Positions 19,401 to 27,000 of a stretch of 63,725 nt of DNA are shown piece by piece; positions within the stretch are counted from its first letter, which is position 1, and every line of letters begins with the position of its first letter. The notes below the pieces were generated by a model, which did no database searches, was not told the DNA's origin, and was given only the letters and a program-made list of their open reading frames with translations. The stretch is from assembly GCA_024403235.1 (NCBI GenBank), contig JAKSSF010000013.1, positions 1-63,725 of the forward strand, read 5' to 3'. The DNA comes from Lachnospiraceae bacterium. Its GTDB lineage: Bacteria; Bacillota; Clostridia; Lachnospirales; Lachnospiraceae. The translations under genes and the position numbers were made by a program.

Positions 19401-20370
19401 TCAAAACGCTACAACAACCAATCAAAATACTACCAATACTGATTCAAACAGATACAGTAGTAGCAGTAGAAACAACAATAGTAGTGGAAACAGCAGTAGC
19501 AATGTTACAAACAGTAAGCAGCAAACCAATGCGGATAACAGCAGTACATCCAAAAAGAAAAGGACACAGACCGCAGATTCTGAACAGATAACGGAGAAAA
19601 AAGAGCCCACTACTTTATTAGAAAAGGTTCAGACAGTTAGAAAGAACCGCAGTCTTACCACATCCTATCCGGAGAACGAAACCATTGGTGCAGATATTTT
19701 TGCCGCTTTGCAGGAAAAAGAAGCAAACCTGCATATTGTAGAACCCGGAAAAGTGGAATGGTTGTTGCATGGAAAAGATATTGAACAGCCGGACATTGCG
19801 TTAGACCTGGGTGTGGATATTTTCACGAGAGGAGAAGTAGAGCAAGAAGACCTGGATACACTTCTTTATAATGTATTGGGAGAGAAAAAGGCTGTAGTAG
19901 TAAACTTTGCCCATGAAGGACCTTTACCAGGAAAAGCTACCGTTAGAGTACCTTTGACAAGAGAACAGAAGGAATATTTGGAAAATACTGTATTGGATGT
20001 ATATCATGTCAATGAAGAAAACGAATCTCTGGAAGAAATTGCTATGGAATGTCCGATTGGAGAAGATAGCTTTGTAGAATTTACTATCAGAGAATGCAGT
20101 CCGTATGTATTAGTGAGTAGAGTTCAGCCTGTTATGCAGGAAGAACCTGTACAAGAACCCCAGGAAATGGCCCAGACTACACCGGAAGTACCGATAGTAG
20201 AAAGCACCAATTTGGGAACCTTGGAAGAATTGGATAAGGGACCCTTGGCTACGGCACTAAGTCTCTTCGCAGACAATCCTATTTTAGTATTTATTCCTGC
20301 AATTTTATTAATTGGAACTCTTATTGCATTACTGGTATTCATGATTATCAGACGTAAAAAAGCAGAATAA
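13423..20370 (+). CDS. Giant surface M60/enhancin-type metalloprotease with Ig-like repeats
   Basis: The 2315-residue protein has a signal peptide (ending NAFA), a discoidin-like domain (~45-215), an M60-type peptidase region (~290-770) with the gluzincin site H597-E598-I-G-H601 and a following glutamate E612 in GTSE, and an Fn3-like domain. About seven Big_2-type bacterial Ig domains follow (~885-1550), then histidine-rich WRAC/CGALS repeats, a Gly/Asn/Ser stalk, and the same conserved C-terminal domain and membrane anchor as the preceding protein. M60 peptidases cleave mucin-type glycoproteins, so a cell-bound mucinase is likely. I kept the ATG at 13423 because the N-terminus then aligns with the first protein; the ATG at 13462 is an alternative. 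Five bases separate it from the upstream gene, so co-translation is likely. Confidence 0.87.
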   Translation: MKCFWKKEVEQNKMKKNKTSFLLGILLLSLAILFPVNAFAEESEPQGMELKMTPFIGNSFTGEEFDDYVTAYQIPVTTARTKTGQYGNSVVANLLTMDSSTHWETGSQGSATNRNWVDITLAEEASVGRLVYGSRISPLKGFPTRYKIWASLEETPNINSPAEGTEGWFLVGEGTGKETTAFQEIVFDEEVTARTFRFEWIGWYNTGWSAARTLLPFKSDTIRKDILSLFTDGSCTALKNSVTKEQIDALEPRVNSYIYPDDLKPYLETARMLISGVNTTDRYHEPMILSQRGDRGSERSRTDTGMTLASYDLSGYYVHPGETISVYVNADGNSRMPRIVFATVARSPWAWYQGYDGVELKNGLNTFTIPETQNDCYAIYFYNPALPAEQGFAPVVRLVGGTQYPVYRYDPKDSYEVTKKKEAEYLAFLDKYLEGVSDTLADQLSGKAHPNIAEYVSDKILISVSARGAKKAATQTTTWSQGKWREFTNTVRYGTVTEQGIAYTGPAAAMEAYEMLFDDIQYYSGFNITNPAHSDYRNHGQFLFRAYNDGAGLGWGQSVYSGYNTGSRPDGDRLDNSFYVDIATPATVLQAGWAIYHEIGHVFDNGSIGTSESTNNLYCLYAGIKYLGENRLDFASENRWWNHFTSYINTGILPQNDLLFYPGAVIWQLDAVDFSKTCLYRNREDGDHLLSNYGMACRYAREHRSDLSGLDKDSKTVVCFSMACGVDLSDHFEYYGRTISDRARFMIAGLPKEPRPTWYTNDRTFRHTAFTQEEKNAAWSVTASIDETTGAVTITAPAIGTVFSDANFQCYEIYKTELDQAGNPVGESQFVGITGNNKQSRVKNELYTFTDKKVVPGTSYEYSVKAYDSTLETANHVAKVKVGVEANVEIPVERILINTGDEGKTFNVGQTYAVALNYFPETATANLKEINWWIEGWGRDGGHTGGAEDIIVMTDDPNFPGDPTRKLLTGVQPGQTHLYVRLGNLTQSHRIVINGTINLTAGAYTYNFKENSIDLAVEELVQPKLLRTTAIDEAPDYTPKNTQVVVRTYPNTIGFRSKNPEIATVSDAGIVYGVKAGTTTVEFYRKATDTVAEEVLATINVRVHGEEIPATAIEISNAPSSAMNSGDTVQLNYRFLPETNTENRRVLWSSNNIAVARVDSNGIVTAVSGGKATITAKIEGTTIQSGVEITVAESVALQRLNIDKKTMTLTDSSPTGTLQASKIPANAQSFGTINWVSSNTNVATVASTEEGRATVTAVGSGKCNISAVLDGKIISCSVTVEKPIDLTGAKFVNRGNDTTETSAALNVGNTIQFSVLPEPLTATGLNAVQWISDHPEIATVKQGLVEAISEGTAVITATFIQPATGKSASVTATIEVTENVIPLTGISLNRGSLTMSLGEDIVLQANLRPVNANDLEGEVVQWSSDKPAVATVDIHGTVLAKGIGSCTITASLKDFTAICEVHVKEDVLPAEAVEISPTSLGFVLPCEGERLTATVYPAEAITSVFWSVSGPQSIVTVNQNGLVTPIAEGETTVRATAAGGKYTEIPVIVTIHDHTYADAYTTNDTHHWYPCTVTNCPASSSALRGYGEHQWAENASIGAALKSEATILSPAIYYKSCSVCGKISTTETFEYGEVIPHDHEFEKIVTEEAKISDATISSPAIYWKSCKHCGVLSETETFEHGDPLPHDHVYEDVYQSDETQQTHHWRACLIEGCPTEIEDLDSYEPHNYEEIVDPTALKSEATTTSPAIYYMGCVCGALSEETFEYGEPLSHEHRFEADYSKSSTHHWRACTAVGCDTPVTALENYERHNFKDVVKAEALYAKATTDSPALYYKSCVCGALSTETFTYGEKLPGGNTDGGNGNTGSGNTSGGDTDSGSGNTGSGNTSGGNNTSGSGNTSGGDSNTGSGNTSGGNSNTGSGNTSDGNTNSGSGNTNGGNSNSGSTNTGNTNTNTIIVQDNTVIEIPMISNDFVIDIAPFVVIDSTVGNTVSPTTNQNATTTNQNTTNTDSNRYSSSSRNNNSSGNSSSNVTNSKQQTNADNSSTSKKKRTQTADSEQITEKKEPTTLLEKVQTVRKNRSLTTSYPENETIGADIFAALQEKEANLHIVEPGKVEWLLHGKDIEQPDIALDLGVDIFTRGEVEQEDLDTLLYNVLGEKKAVVVNFAHEGPLPGKATVRVPLTREQKEYLENTVLDVYHVNEENESLEEIAMECPIGEDSFVEFTIRECSPYVLVSRVQPVMQEEPVQEPQEMAQTTPEVPIVESTNLGTLEELDKGPLATALSLFADNPILVFIPAILLIGTLIALLVFMIIRRKKAE
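18978..19270 (+). repeat. Short tandem repeats encoding a Gly/Ser/Asn/Thr stalk
   Basis: Near-identical 15- to 33-base units encode GSGNTSGG-type peptides. They form a flexible spacer between the repeat region and the C-terminal domain of the M60 protein and are prone to length change by slippage. Confidence 0.8.
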
Positions 20371-20381
20371 AAAGAAATAAT

Positions 20382-20420
20382 AAAAGGCACATTCTTCTAG
20401 CTGAGAACGTGCCTTTTTTG
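20382..20420 (+). terminator. Rho-independent terminator after the M60 gene
   Basis: AAAAGGCAC pairs with GTGCCTTTT, extended by TTCT/AGAA pairing, with a TTTTTT run after the stem. It also faces the end of the convergent gene at 20452. Confidence 0.85.
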
Positions 20421-20451
20421 CTGGCTCATTTTATTTGAATTAAAATAGGAA

Positions 20452-21357
20452 TTATTCTCCGGCTTTACAGGTGATTAACCATGGTGCCGGCTGAGTGTTA
20501 TAAGTATTTTTACTGGTTAACTTGGATACGCTTACCTGAATGATTTCCGGATTGCGAATGCCCATTTCTTTGCAAAGAGCAGGCATAGAAGCGGCTACTA
20601 CAAAATCCAAAGTATAAATGACAAATTCCATATTAGGATTTAACTCAAGCAAGCACTTCATTTCCTGTTCCATGCTTGCAGATGCAACTAACATAGTAAC
20701 ATCCGGAATCGGTAAGCCCTTCATTGTCTCTTCATCTACATGATCAATAATGGTAATGTTGTTCAGGCCAAACTGTCCTACATTATCTTCCAAGGTGTGT
20801 CTGTCGTGAGAATTGTATTCTACCGCAATGATAGTACCTTCACCATTGATAATGGCAGATTCTATGGCGATGGATTCACTGGAAATACAACAAATATTTT
20901 TTCCTTCCGTTATGGCCATTTTACTTAAAATAATGGCACGAATTTCGCTGCCTACATATCGTACGGAGCCGGAAGCAAATACACTGTTATCCATACCAAA
21001 TTTATAGGTAGAACGAGCTTTAGGATTCAGAATTAACATACCGGCAGAAGCGTTGATACCACGATCAATCATATCTGCCAAACGGTCTCTTTTGATGGGA
21101 CCACTGGGATCGCTGCCTTCGTTATAGATAACTGTACAATTTTCCAGTCCTGCGTTATACATCCGATAAAAAATATCCTGATGCCCTGCTTCTGTAAATA
21201 CTAATACACAAGAGTGGGACTCCACTGCGGGAATTAGGTTCTTATTTTTCCTGGTAATATCCAAAATCTTTACGTGCTCCAAGTCTACTTCCGTATTGTC
21301 TGAGAAGTATTGTAGCCAGGCTAAAACATGTGAATTATTAAATAAACGTTGTTCCAT
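20452..21357 (-). CDS. CobL/CbiT-like protein with a degenerate SAM site
   Basis: The 301-residue protein aligns by eye with the junction and second half of bifunctional precorrin methyltransferase CobL (CbiE-CbiT). GSEIRAIILSKM corresponds to the conserved TKREVRA-LAKL stretch, followed by Rossmann-like segments (IAVEYNSHDRHTLEDNVGQFGL; EIIQVSVSKL). The glycine-rich SAM-binding motif expected after the first strand (DVGAGTGS-like) is replaced by CISSESIAIES, and the CbiE half is shortened to about 120 residues. No other cobalamin gene lies nearby. It is probably not an active corrin methyltransferase; a repurposed ligand-binding or regulatory role is inference. It diverges from a diguanylate cyclase gene. 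Confidence 0.6.
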   Translation of the reverse strand: MEQRLFNNSHVLAWLQYFSDNTEVDLEHVKILDITRKNKNLIPAVESHSCVLVFTEAGHQDIFYRMYNAGLENCTVIYNEGSDPSGPIKRDRLADMIDRGINASAGMLILNPKARSTYKFGMDNSVFASGSVRYVGSEIRAIILSKMAITEGKNICCISSESIAIESAIINGEGTIIAVEYNSHDRHTLEDNVGQFGLNNITIIDHVDEETMKGLPIPDVTMLVASASMEQEMKCLLELNPNMEFVIYTLDFVVAASMPALCKEMGIRNPEIIQVSVSKLTSKNTYNTQPAPWLITCKAGE

Positions 21358-21558
21358 GATGATAATCCCCTCTTTCCAAAGTGATGAGATTTTTACAAGT
21401 TTGAAGAAAAATCTCTTTGCCTTATCATATCACAAAATCGTTCTTTCGCATATTTCTAAATTTTCTATTATTTTTTATGTTATACACTTTTTTACTATAT
21501 TTGATTATGTTACAATGTATTCTGTTGTTTTGTGTGGATTATCATACAAGTGTTTATA

Positions 21559-21597
21559 AAAATCCAATAAAAAAGTCATTGGATTTTAGGAGAAAGG
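21559..21597 (+). promoter_or_regulatory. Leader hairpin next to the GGDEF gene ribosome site
   Basis: AAAATCCAAT (21559-21568) pairs perfectly with ATTGGATTTT (21578-21587), and the AGGAGAAAGG ribosome site begins two bases later. It could act as a 5' stabiliser or influence initiation. The remainder of 21358-21603 is AT-rich and holds the divergent promoters; no gene is seen. Confidence 0.5.
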
Positions 21598-21603
21598 CTA
21601 ATA

Positions 21604-23418
21604 ATGAAAAAAGAGCGTTTTCCTTTGATACATAGTATTATTTCAAAGGTTATTTTTCTAGCAGTATTATTTGCAATTTTATTATACGGAAGTAGCTATT
21701 ATATTTTGAGTACTTCTTTGTCCACGCAGCAAGAGGAATTGATAGGTTCCCGTCTGCTTTCTGATATTAACTATATTGGAGATCTTATCGGAAATGGAGA
21801 CTGGGAGATTAAAGATAATGCACTATATCGTGCCAATGTTATGGTTGGTGATGGAACAGAAGGAAATGCCAATTTGGCTCCCTTTTTAGAATGTGAAGAA
21901 AAAACCGGTACCTTTTCCTATACCTTTATTCTTTGTTCTGATGAGGGATTACACTGGACCGGCGATGATAAAACCGGATATATGCAAGGCCATTTCCTTC
22001 GCGTAGCAGGAAGCACCAAAGGTCCTAACGGAGAATCTATTATTGGCACTTATATGGACAAAAAAGTAGCCGATGCCTTGGATGCCAATGACATTTATCA
22101 GGGACCTGCCAATGTAAATGGAAGACAAATTTACTGTGTCTATAAGACTCTAAAGGATGCCCAGGGGAATACTGTGGGTGCTATTGTTGTGGGGCGTGGC
22201 ATTGCGGAAATGGAAGACCAGATTCGGGCCAATATTGAAAAATATATTGCCATTTCTATTGCGGCTATACTGTTTGTCTTAATTGTATTATGTGCCCTGT
22301 TGCTTCCTTGGGTACATTCTATCCGACTGATTGAAAAGTATTTAAAGGTTGTGGGAACAGGAGAATTTCCGGACAAGCCGTTGGTACTGAAACATCGGGA
22401 TGAAATGAGCCGTGTGGCTGACTCTATCAATGAAATGGTAGAAAATCTACGAGAAAATAAGGTTTTGACTAATTATAGAATGGGCATGAAACGGAGAGCC
22501 CTATTTAGTACCTGTGTCAATGTATCTACCGGTATTTTGACAGAAGGGGCAGAAATCTTTTCCAAATTTGCAGACGAAAATGGTGTAGTCACCTATCAGG
22601 CTGTGGAGAGTGGCTTTATCAAGGCCAGCGTGGATCCTATCCATTTGGAATTGGTTTGTAACACTATGGAAAGAGATAATCTGCTTTCCCATTTAGACAA
22701 AGATCCGGAGTTCGAGGTTACCTTTAAAGCGTCTCCGGAGCGTATGCTTCAGCTTCTGAATTTAAGTCCTGAAGCAACCCAAATGCTAAAGGACATTGAA
22801 AGGAAATGGATATGGCAGAGTATGCGGGGGGTAATTGTCCAGGATAGCAATGGACAGTTATTGGTCTATATGGATATCATTGATGTAGATCAAAAAATGA
22901 TTAACGAAGAAAAAATCTGGCAGCAGGCAAACACAGATACCTTAACCGGCATTTTGAACCGTAGTGGTTTCTTAAGTGAGATGAGCCAATACATGGCGCT
23001 TCAGGAATCTGCCGGGGCAATGCTTCTTCTCGACCTGGATCACTTTAAGGATGTAAATGATAATTTAGGACATCCCATGGGAGATGAACTGTTAAAGGAA
23101 ACAGCATCGTTATTGAAAAAATCCTTCCGAGACAATGACTTTGTATGTCGTTTTGGTGGAGATGAATTCTGTGTATTTACAAGAGGCCTGACAGATTTAG
23201 AGGTTATAAAGAGAAAGGCTGCTGACCTAAATGAAAAGGGAACGAAATACTTTATCGCACCAAATGGAAAGAAAATTCAGGTCACTTTTAGTATTGGTAT
23301 TGCATTATTCCCAGGGGATGCAAAGGAATATAAAGCATTATATGAAGCCGCAGACAAAGCCCTTTATCAGGCAAAAGAGAATGGCAGAAACTGCTATCGC
23401 CTGTTTCAGGAATTGTAG
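21604..23418 (+). CDS. Membrane-bound diguanylate cyclase (sensor, HAMP, GGDEF)
   Basis: The 604-residue protein has a first transmembrane helix (~11-35), an extracytoplasmic sensor of ~175 residues resembling a single Cache-type domain (ending IVVGRGIAEM), a second helix (~214-237), a HAMP-like linker, a ~140-residue middle region of unknown type, and a C-terminal GGDEF domain. The GGDEF site is intact at residues 518-522, and an RxxD inhibitory site (RDND) lies exactly five residues upstream, so product inhibition is expected. It makes cyclic di-GMP from two GTP in response to an external signal. It is monocistronic, with a terminator 42 bases after the stop. Confidence 0.92.
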   Translation: MKKERFPLIHSIISKVIFLAVLFAILLYGSSYYILSTSLSTQQEELIGSRLLSDINYIGDLIGNGDWEIKDNALYRANVMVGDGTEGNANLAPFLECEEKTGTFSYTFILCSDEGLHWTGDDKTGYMQGHFLRVAGSTKGPNGESIIGTYMDKKVADALDANDIYQGPANVNGRQIYCVYKTLKDAQGNTVGAIVVGRGIAEMEDQIRANIEKYIAISIAAILFVLIVLCALLLPWVHSIRLIEKYLKVVGTGEFPDKPLVLKHRDEMSRVADSINEMVENLRENKVLTNYRMGMKRRALFSTCVNVSTGILTEGAEIFSKFADENGVVTYQAVESGFIKASVDPIHLELVCNTMERDNLLSHLDKDPEFEVTFKASPERMLQLLNLSPEATQMLKDIERKWIWQSMRGVIVQDSNGQLLVYMDIIDVDQKMINEEKIWQQANTDTLTGILNRSGFLSEMSQYMALQESAGAMLLLDLDHFKDVNDNLGHPMGDELLKETASLLKKSFRDNDFVCRFGGDEFCVFTRGLTDLEVIKRKAADLNEKGTKYFIAPNGKKIQVTFSIGIALFPGDAKEYKALYEAADKALYQAKENGRNCYRLFQEL

Positions 23419-23460
23419 GTTTCTATAATACCGTGGATTGAGAAACTCATAGTAGATGAT

Positions 23461-23507
23461 AAAAATTTCCAAAGCTTGATTTAAAATAAGTTTTGGGAAT
23501 TTTTTTG
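23461..23507 (+). terminator. Rho-independent terminator of the diguanylate cyclase gene
   Basis: A 17-base-pair stem (23461-23477 with 23488-23504, two G-T pairs) is flanked by A and T runs, so it may work in both directions. Confidence 0.85.
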
Positions 23508-23534
23508 TATTGAATTTTTATTTAATAAATGATA

Positions 23535-23569
23535 CCATAACTATATCGCTATAGCGACATAGTTATGGA
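23535..23569. promoter_or_regulatory. 34-base palindromic operator overlapping the DUF3990 gene ribosome site
   Basis: CCATAACTAT (23535-23544) and ATAGTTATGG (23559-23568) are exact inverted repeats, and between them lies a perfect 12-base palindrome TCGCTATAGCGA (23546-23557). Only one position pair in 34 bases is mismatched. Its right arm runs into the GGAG ribosome site of the gene starting at 23576. It is the natural candidate operator for the Xre-type partner encoded by the second gene, or an RNA hairpin that masks the ribosome site. Confidence 0.7.
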
Positions 23570-23575
23570 GCACGT

Positions 23576-24244
23576 ATGAATATATATCATGGTTCGGAAA
23601 AGATTATAAAAAAGCCTATTTGGGGGTATGGAAATTCTCGGAATGATTATGGAAGAGGATTCTACTGTACAGAGAGCTGTGAACTATCAAAGGAATGGGC
23701 ATGTAAGAATAACACGGATGGGTTTGCCAATCAATATAGCTTTGATTGGAGTGATTTGAGCGTCTTGAATCTAAATTCAAAAGAATACAATATTCTTAAC
23801 TGGCTTGCACTTTTGACAAAGAATAGAACCTATTGGCAGCGTAATAGTATTGCTGAAGATGCTAAGACATTCTTGAGAGACAATTACTTAATTGATATTA
23901 CGGAGTATGATGTAATAGTAGGCTATAGAGCGGACGATTCTTATTTTTCCTTTGCACAGGATTTTATTATGGGTACAATTTCATTACAGAAATTGTCCAG
24001 AGCAATGCGTCTAGGTAAATTGGGAGAACAAATTGTTTTAAAAAGTCAGCGAGCATTTGAGCAATTAGAATATGTTGGTAGTGAAAGGGCTTTGGCTTTA
24101 GAATATTACAGTAAAAAGAATAGTCGTGATATAGAAGCAAGGCGAATGTATCTAGAAGACAAGAGAAATATGTCAAAGCTTGATGAGATATATATTCTCG
24201 ATATAATGAGAGGTAGGGTGAGGGAAGATGAGCTGCGCTTATGA
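23576..24244 (+). CDS. DUF3990-family protein, candidate toxin
   Basis: The 222-residue protein opens with NIYHGSEKII and contains the G-x-GFYCTE...LSKEWA block, a pattern I recognise from DUF3990. Distant resemblance of that family to ADP-ribosyltransferase folds (a YHG-type start and a C-terminal acidic stretch) suggests, but does not show, NAD-dependent modification of a target. It overlaps the following Xre-type gene by 17 bases, the usual arrangement of a toxin-antitoxin pair, and lies directly behind a long palindrome. No signal peptide or membrane helix is present. Family placement is reasonably secure; the toxic activity is inference. Confidence 0.68.
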   Translation: MNIYHGSEKIIKKPIWGYGNSRNDYGRGFYCTESCELSKEWACKNNTDGFANQYSFDWSDLSVLNLNSKEYNILNWLALLTKNRTYWQRNSIAEDAKTFLRDNYLIDITEYDVIVGYRADDSYFSFAQDFIMGTISLQKLSRAMRLGKLGEQIVLKSQRAFEQLEYVGSERALALEYYSKKNSRDIEARRMYLEDKRNMSKLDEIYILDIMRGRVREDELRL

Positions 24245-24863
24245 TGTAATGTATCTTTCACTGGCAAGTCGGGTTATGGGAGATATGTTTGATTTTGCTG
24301 TCAATACATTGCAGATAAACATCAGAGAATTCTTTGATATGTTTGTTGTCAGCAAAATGGCATACCAATTTGAACTAGGGAATCCTACTTATATAGCGGG
24401 TAAGAATGGGTGTGAGATTGCAAAGGAAGTTGTAGAAAGGTGCACCAATACATATCCGGATACAGAGGATTGTATGTATTTGGATAAATCCCCGGAGTAT
24501 TGGATTGGATGGGCTTTGGCACAGTATCAGTGGTTGAGAAATATTGAGTATGCGGTAATTGATGAATATCAGCCGATAGAAGATATGTATGGCATGTACA
24601 AGACATACCACGAAGCAGATATTTCGCTGTTTATCGAAATTATGGATGAAAAATGGAAGTTTTATAGACAGACAAGCATGTTAAAAAGACTTCGTGCATA
24701 TGCAGAACTTTCTCAGAGTCAGTTGGCACGCAAAGCTCAGGTTCCACTTAGACAGATACAACTATTTGAACAGGGAAAACGAGATATCAATAAGACCCAA
24801 GGAGAAACGCTTAAAAAATTGTCTATGGCATTAAATTGCCGGATGGAGGATTTAATAGATTAA
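24228..24863 (+). CDS. Xre-type DNA-binding partner of the DUF3990 gene, candidate antitoxin
   Basis: The 211-residue protein has an N-terminal ~135-residue alpha-helical domain with the stretch DKSPEYWIGWALAQYQW, found in proteins encoded beside DUF3990 genes, and a C-terminal helix-turn-helix of the Xre/HTH_3 type (~145-205; LRAYAELSQSQLARKAQVPL...IQLFEQGKRDIN). The start has AGGGTGAGG upstream and lies inside the previous gene. A cytoplasmic repressor/antitoxin that binds the palindrome at 23535 is the simplest model. The order (toxin first, DNA-binding partner second) is the less common one for TA operons. Confidence 0.68.
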   Translation: MSCAYDVMYLSLASRVMGDMFDFAVNTLQINIREFFDMFVVSKMAYQFELGNPTYIAGKNGCEIAKEVVERCTNTYPDTEDCMYLDKSPEYWIGWALAQYQWLRNIEYAVIDEYQPIEDMYGMYKTYHEADISLFIEIMDEKWKFYRQTSMLKRLRAYAELSQSQLARKAQVPLRQIQLFEQGKRDINKTQGETLKKLSMALNCRMEDLID

Positions 24864-24897
24864 AGGGGAAAGAATTAGATTCCGATGATGCTTGTTT

Positions 24898-24926
24898 TTG
24901 ATGTCCAAACGAATGTTCTATACAAT
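24898..24926 (+). promoter_or_regulatory. uvrB promoter with a LexA (SOS) box in the spacer
   Basis: TTGATG (24898-24903), a 17-base spacer and TACAAT (24921-24926) form a sigma-A promoter. The spacer holds CAAACGAATGTTCT (24906-24919), which matches the Bacillus-type LexA box CGAACRNRYGTTYC at 12 of 14 positions counting the N. This fits known SOS control of uvrB. Confidence 0.72.
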
Positions 24927-24942
24927 AAAAAATGTATGTGTT

Positions 24943-24982
24943 AAAATAGTCTCTGTACAGTGTTACAGGAGACTATTTTTTT
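24943..24982 (+). promoter_or_regulatory. Terminator-like hairpin overlapping the uvrB ribosome site
   Basis: A stem of about 15 base pairs forms between 24943-24957 and 24964-24979 (one bulged G) and is followed by a run of T. Its 3' arm contains the AGGAG ribosome site (24967-24971), and the T-run abuts the TTG start at 24982. It could terminate transcription from the upstream pair, attenuate uvrB or hide the ribosome site. Confidence 0.7.
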
Positions 24983-26964
24983 TGTTTTTTAAGTTGCATT
25001 CAGAATACAAACCGACTGGCGATCAGCCCCAGGCAATTGATGCGTTAGTGAAAGGGTTTCAAGAGGGAAATCAGTTCCAAACCTTATTAGGTGTTACCGG
25101 CTCTGGGAAGACTTTCACTATGGCAAATGTGATTGCAAAACTGAATAAACCAACACTGGTAATTGCCCATAACAAAACCTTGGCAGGACAGTTGTACGGC
25201 GAGTTTAAGGAATTTTTCCCGGAAAATGCGGTAGAATATTTTGTATCCTACTATGATTACTATCAGCCGGAAGCTTATGTGCCGGCTTCTGATACCTATA
25301 TTGCAAAGGACTCTTCTATCAACGATGAAATTGATAAATTGCGTCTGTCTGCAACGGCTTCTTTGACGGAACGAAAAGATGTTGTGGTTGTGGCTTCCGT
25401 ATCCTGTATCTATGGATTGGGCAGCCCGGAAGAATTTAAAGGTATGATGTTGTCTTTGCGTCCCGGTATGAATATTGACAGAGATCAGGTAATTCGAGCC
25501 CTCATTGATATGCAGTATATGCGCAATGATTTAGACTTGGCTCGTGGTAATTTCAGAGTTCGGGGAGATGTATTGGAAATCAATCCTGCAGAAGGCAATG
25601 AGTATATTATCCGAGTAGAATTTTTCGGAGACGAAATTGACCGTATTGCAGAGGTGGATATTCTTTCCGGAAAGCTGCATGCTACCTTGGAGCATGTGAT
25701 GATTTTCCCCGCTTCTCACTACGTGGTTAGTGCAGACGCGATTAAGGATGCTTGTGTCAATATAGAAAAAGAACTGGAAGAAAGAGTCCGCTTTTTTAAA
25801 AGCGAGGATAAATTAATTGAGGCCCAGCGTATTGCGGAGCGTACCAATTTTGACGTGGAGATGCTGCGGGAAACAGGCTTTTGCTCCGGTATTGAAAATT
25901 ATTCCAGACACTTGAATGGATTGGAGCCGGGGACTCCACCATTTACATTATTAGATTTCTTCCCCGATGACTTTTTAATCATTGTGGACGAGTCTCATAT
26001 GACCATTCCACAGATTGGTGGAATGTATGCAGGAGACAGATCTCGTAAGAATACCTTGGTGGATTATGGTTTCCGATTGCCGTCCGCTTTAGATAACAGA
26101 CCTTTATGCTTTGAAGAATTTGAACAGCGTATCGACCAGATGATGTTTGTTTCAGCCACCCCTTCTACCTATGAATCAGAGCATGAATTACTTCGTACAG
26201 AGCAGATAATTCGTCCTACCGGACTATTGGATCCGGAGATTTCCGTACGGCCGGTCAATGGACAGATTGACGATTTGATTGGGGAAATCAGAAAAGAAAC
26301 AGACAAGAAAAATAAAGTACTGATTACCACCTTAACCAAACGGATGGCAGAGGATTTGACCGATTATATGAAGGAAGTAGGTATCCGAGTAAAGTATTTA
26401 CATTCGGATATAGATACCTTGGAACGGGCGCAGATTATCCGAGATATGCGTTTGGATGTGTTTGATGTATTGGTAGGTATTAATTTGCTACGAGAAGGTT
26501 TGGATATTCCGGAAATTTCTTTGGTTGCCATCTTGGATGCAGATAAAGAAGGGTTCCTTCGTTCCGAAACTTCTCTGATTCAGACAGTAGGCCGAGCTGC
26601 CAGAAATGCAGAAGGTCGAGTGATTATGTACGCAGATAAGGAAACGGATTCTATGAAAGCCGCCATTCGGGAGACCAATCGTAGAAGAAGCTTGCAATCT
26701 GCCTACAATGAGGAACATGGTATTACTCCACAGACCATTAAGAAAGCTGTTCGAGATTTGATTAGCATTTCCAAGGAAATTGCAAAAGAAGAATTGGCCT
26801 TCGAAAAAGATCCTGAATCTATGGACAAGAAAGAACTGGAAAAACTGATTGCCAGCGTAGAAAAGAAGATGCGCAAAGCCGCCGCCGAATTGGATTTCGA
26901 AAACGCCGCTATGCTGCGTGATAAGATGATAGAATTAAAATTAAATTTAGAAAAGTTAAGTTAG
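24982..26964 (+). CDS. uvrB: Excinuclease ABC subunit B
   Basis: UvrB is the damage-verifying helicase-like subunit of nucleotide excision repair; it is loaded by UvrA and recruits UvrC. The 660-residue product has the family N-terminus [15 protein letters not shown], Walker A GVTGSGKT, the beta-hairpin region [12 protein letters not shown], the DESH box ([10 protein letters not shown]), helicase motifs V-VI (QTVGRAARN) and the C-terminal UVR motif for UvrC binding. I start it at TTG 24982, which gives the normal N-terminus and has AGGAG ten bases upstream; the longer frame from 24892 runs through the promoter and hairpin. uvrA follows, separated by an inverted-repeat element. Confidence 0.95.
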   Translation: MFFKLHSEYKPTGDQPQAIDALVKGFQEGNQFQTLLGVTGSGKTFTMANVIAKLNKPTLVIAHNKTLAGQLYGEFKEFFPENAVEYFVSYYDYYQPEAYVPASDTYIAKDSSINDEIDKLRLSATASLTERKDVVVVASVSCIYGLGSPEEFKGMMLSLRPGMNIDRDQVIRALIDMQYMRNDLDLARGNFRVRGDVLEINPAEGNEYIIRVEFFGDEIDRIAEVDILSGKLHATLEHVMIFPASHYVVSADAIKDACVNIEKELEERVRFFKSEDKLIEAQRIAERTNFDVEMLRETGFCSGIENYSRHLNGLEPGTPPFTLLDFFPDDFLIIVDESHMTIPQIGGMYAGDRSRKNTLVDYGFRLPSALDNRPLCFEEFEQRIDQMMFVSATPSTYESEHELLRTEQIIRPTGLLDPEISVRPVNGQIDDLIGEIRKETDKKNKVLITTLTKRMAEDLTDYMKEVGIRVKYLHSDIDTLERAQIIRDMRLDVFDVLVGINLLREGLDIPEISLVAILDADKEGFLRSETSLIQTVGRAARNAEGRVIMYADKETDSMKAAIRETNRRRSLQSAYNEEHGITPQTIKKAVRDLISISKEIAKEELAFEKDPESMDKKELEKLIASVEKKMRKAAAELDFENAAMLRDKMIELKLNLEKLS

Positions 26965-27000
26965 ATTTTTTATAACATATTTTTATAACAAATAGTTTTG

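Noticed and set aside
24892..24981. Upstream extension of uvrB from 24892.
   Set aside because: It would run through the promoter, LexA-like box and hairpin; the TTG at 24982 gives the normal N-terminus with AGGAG at proper distance.
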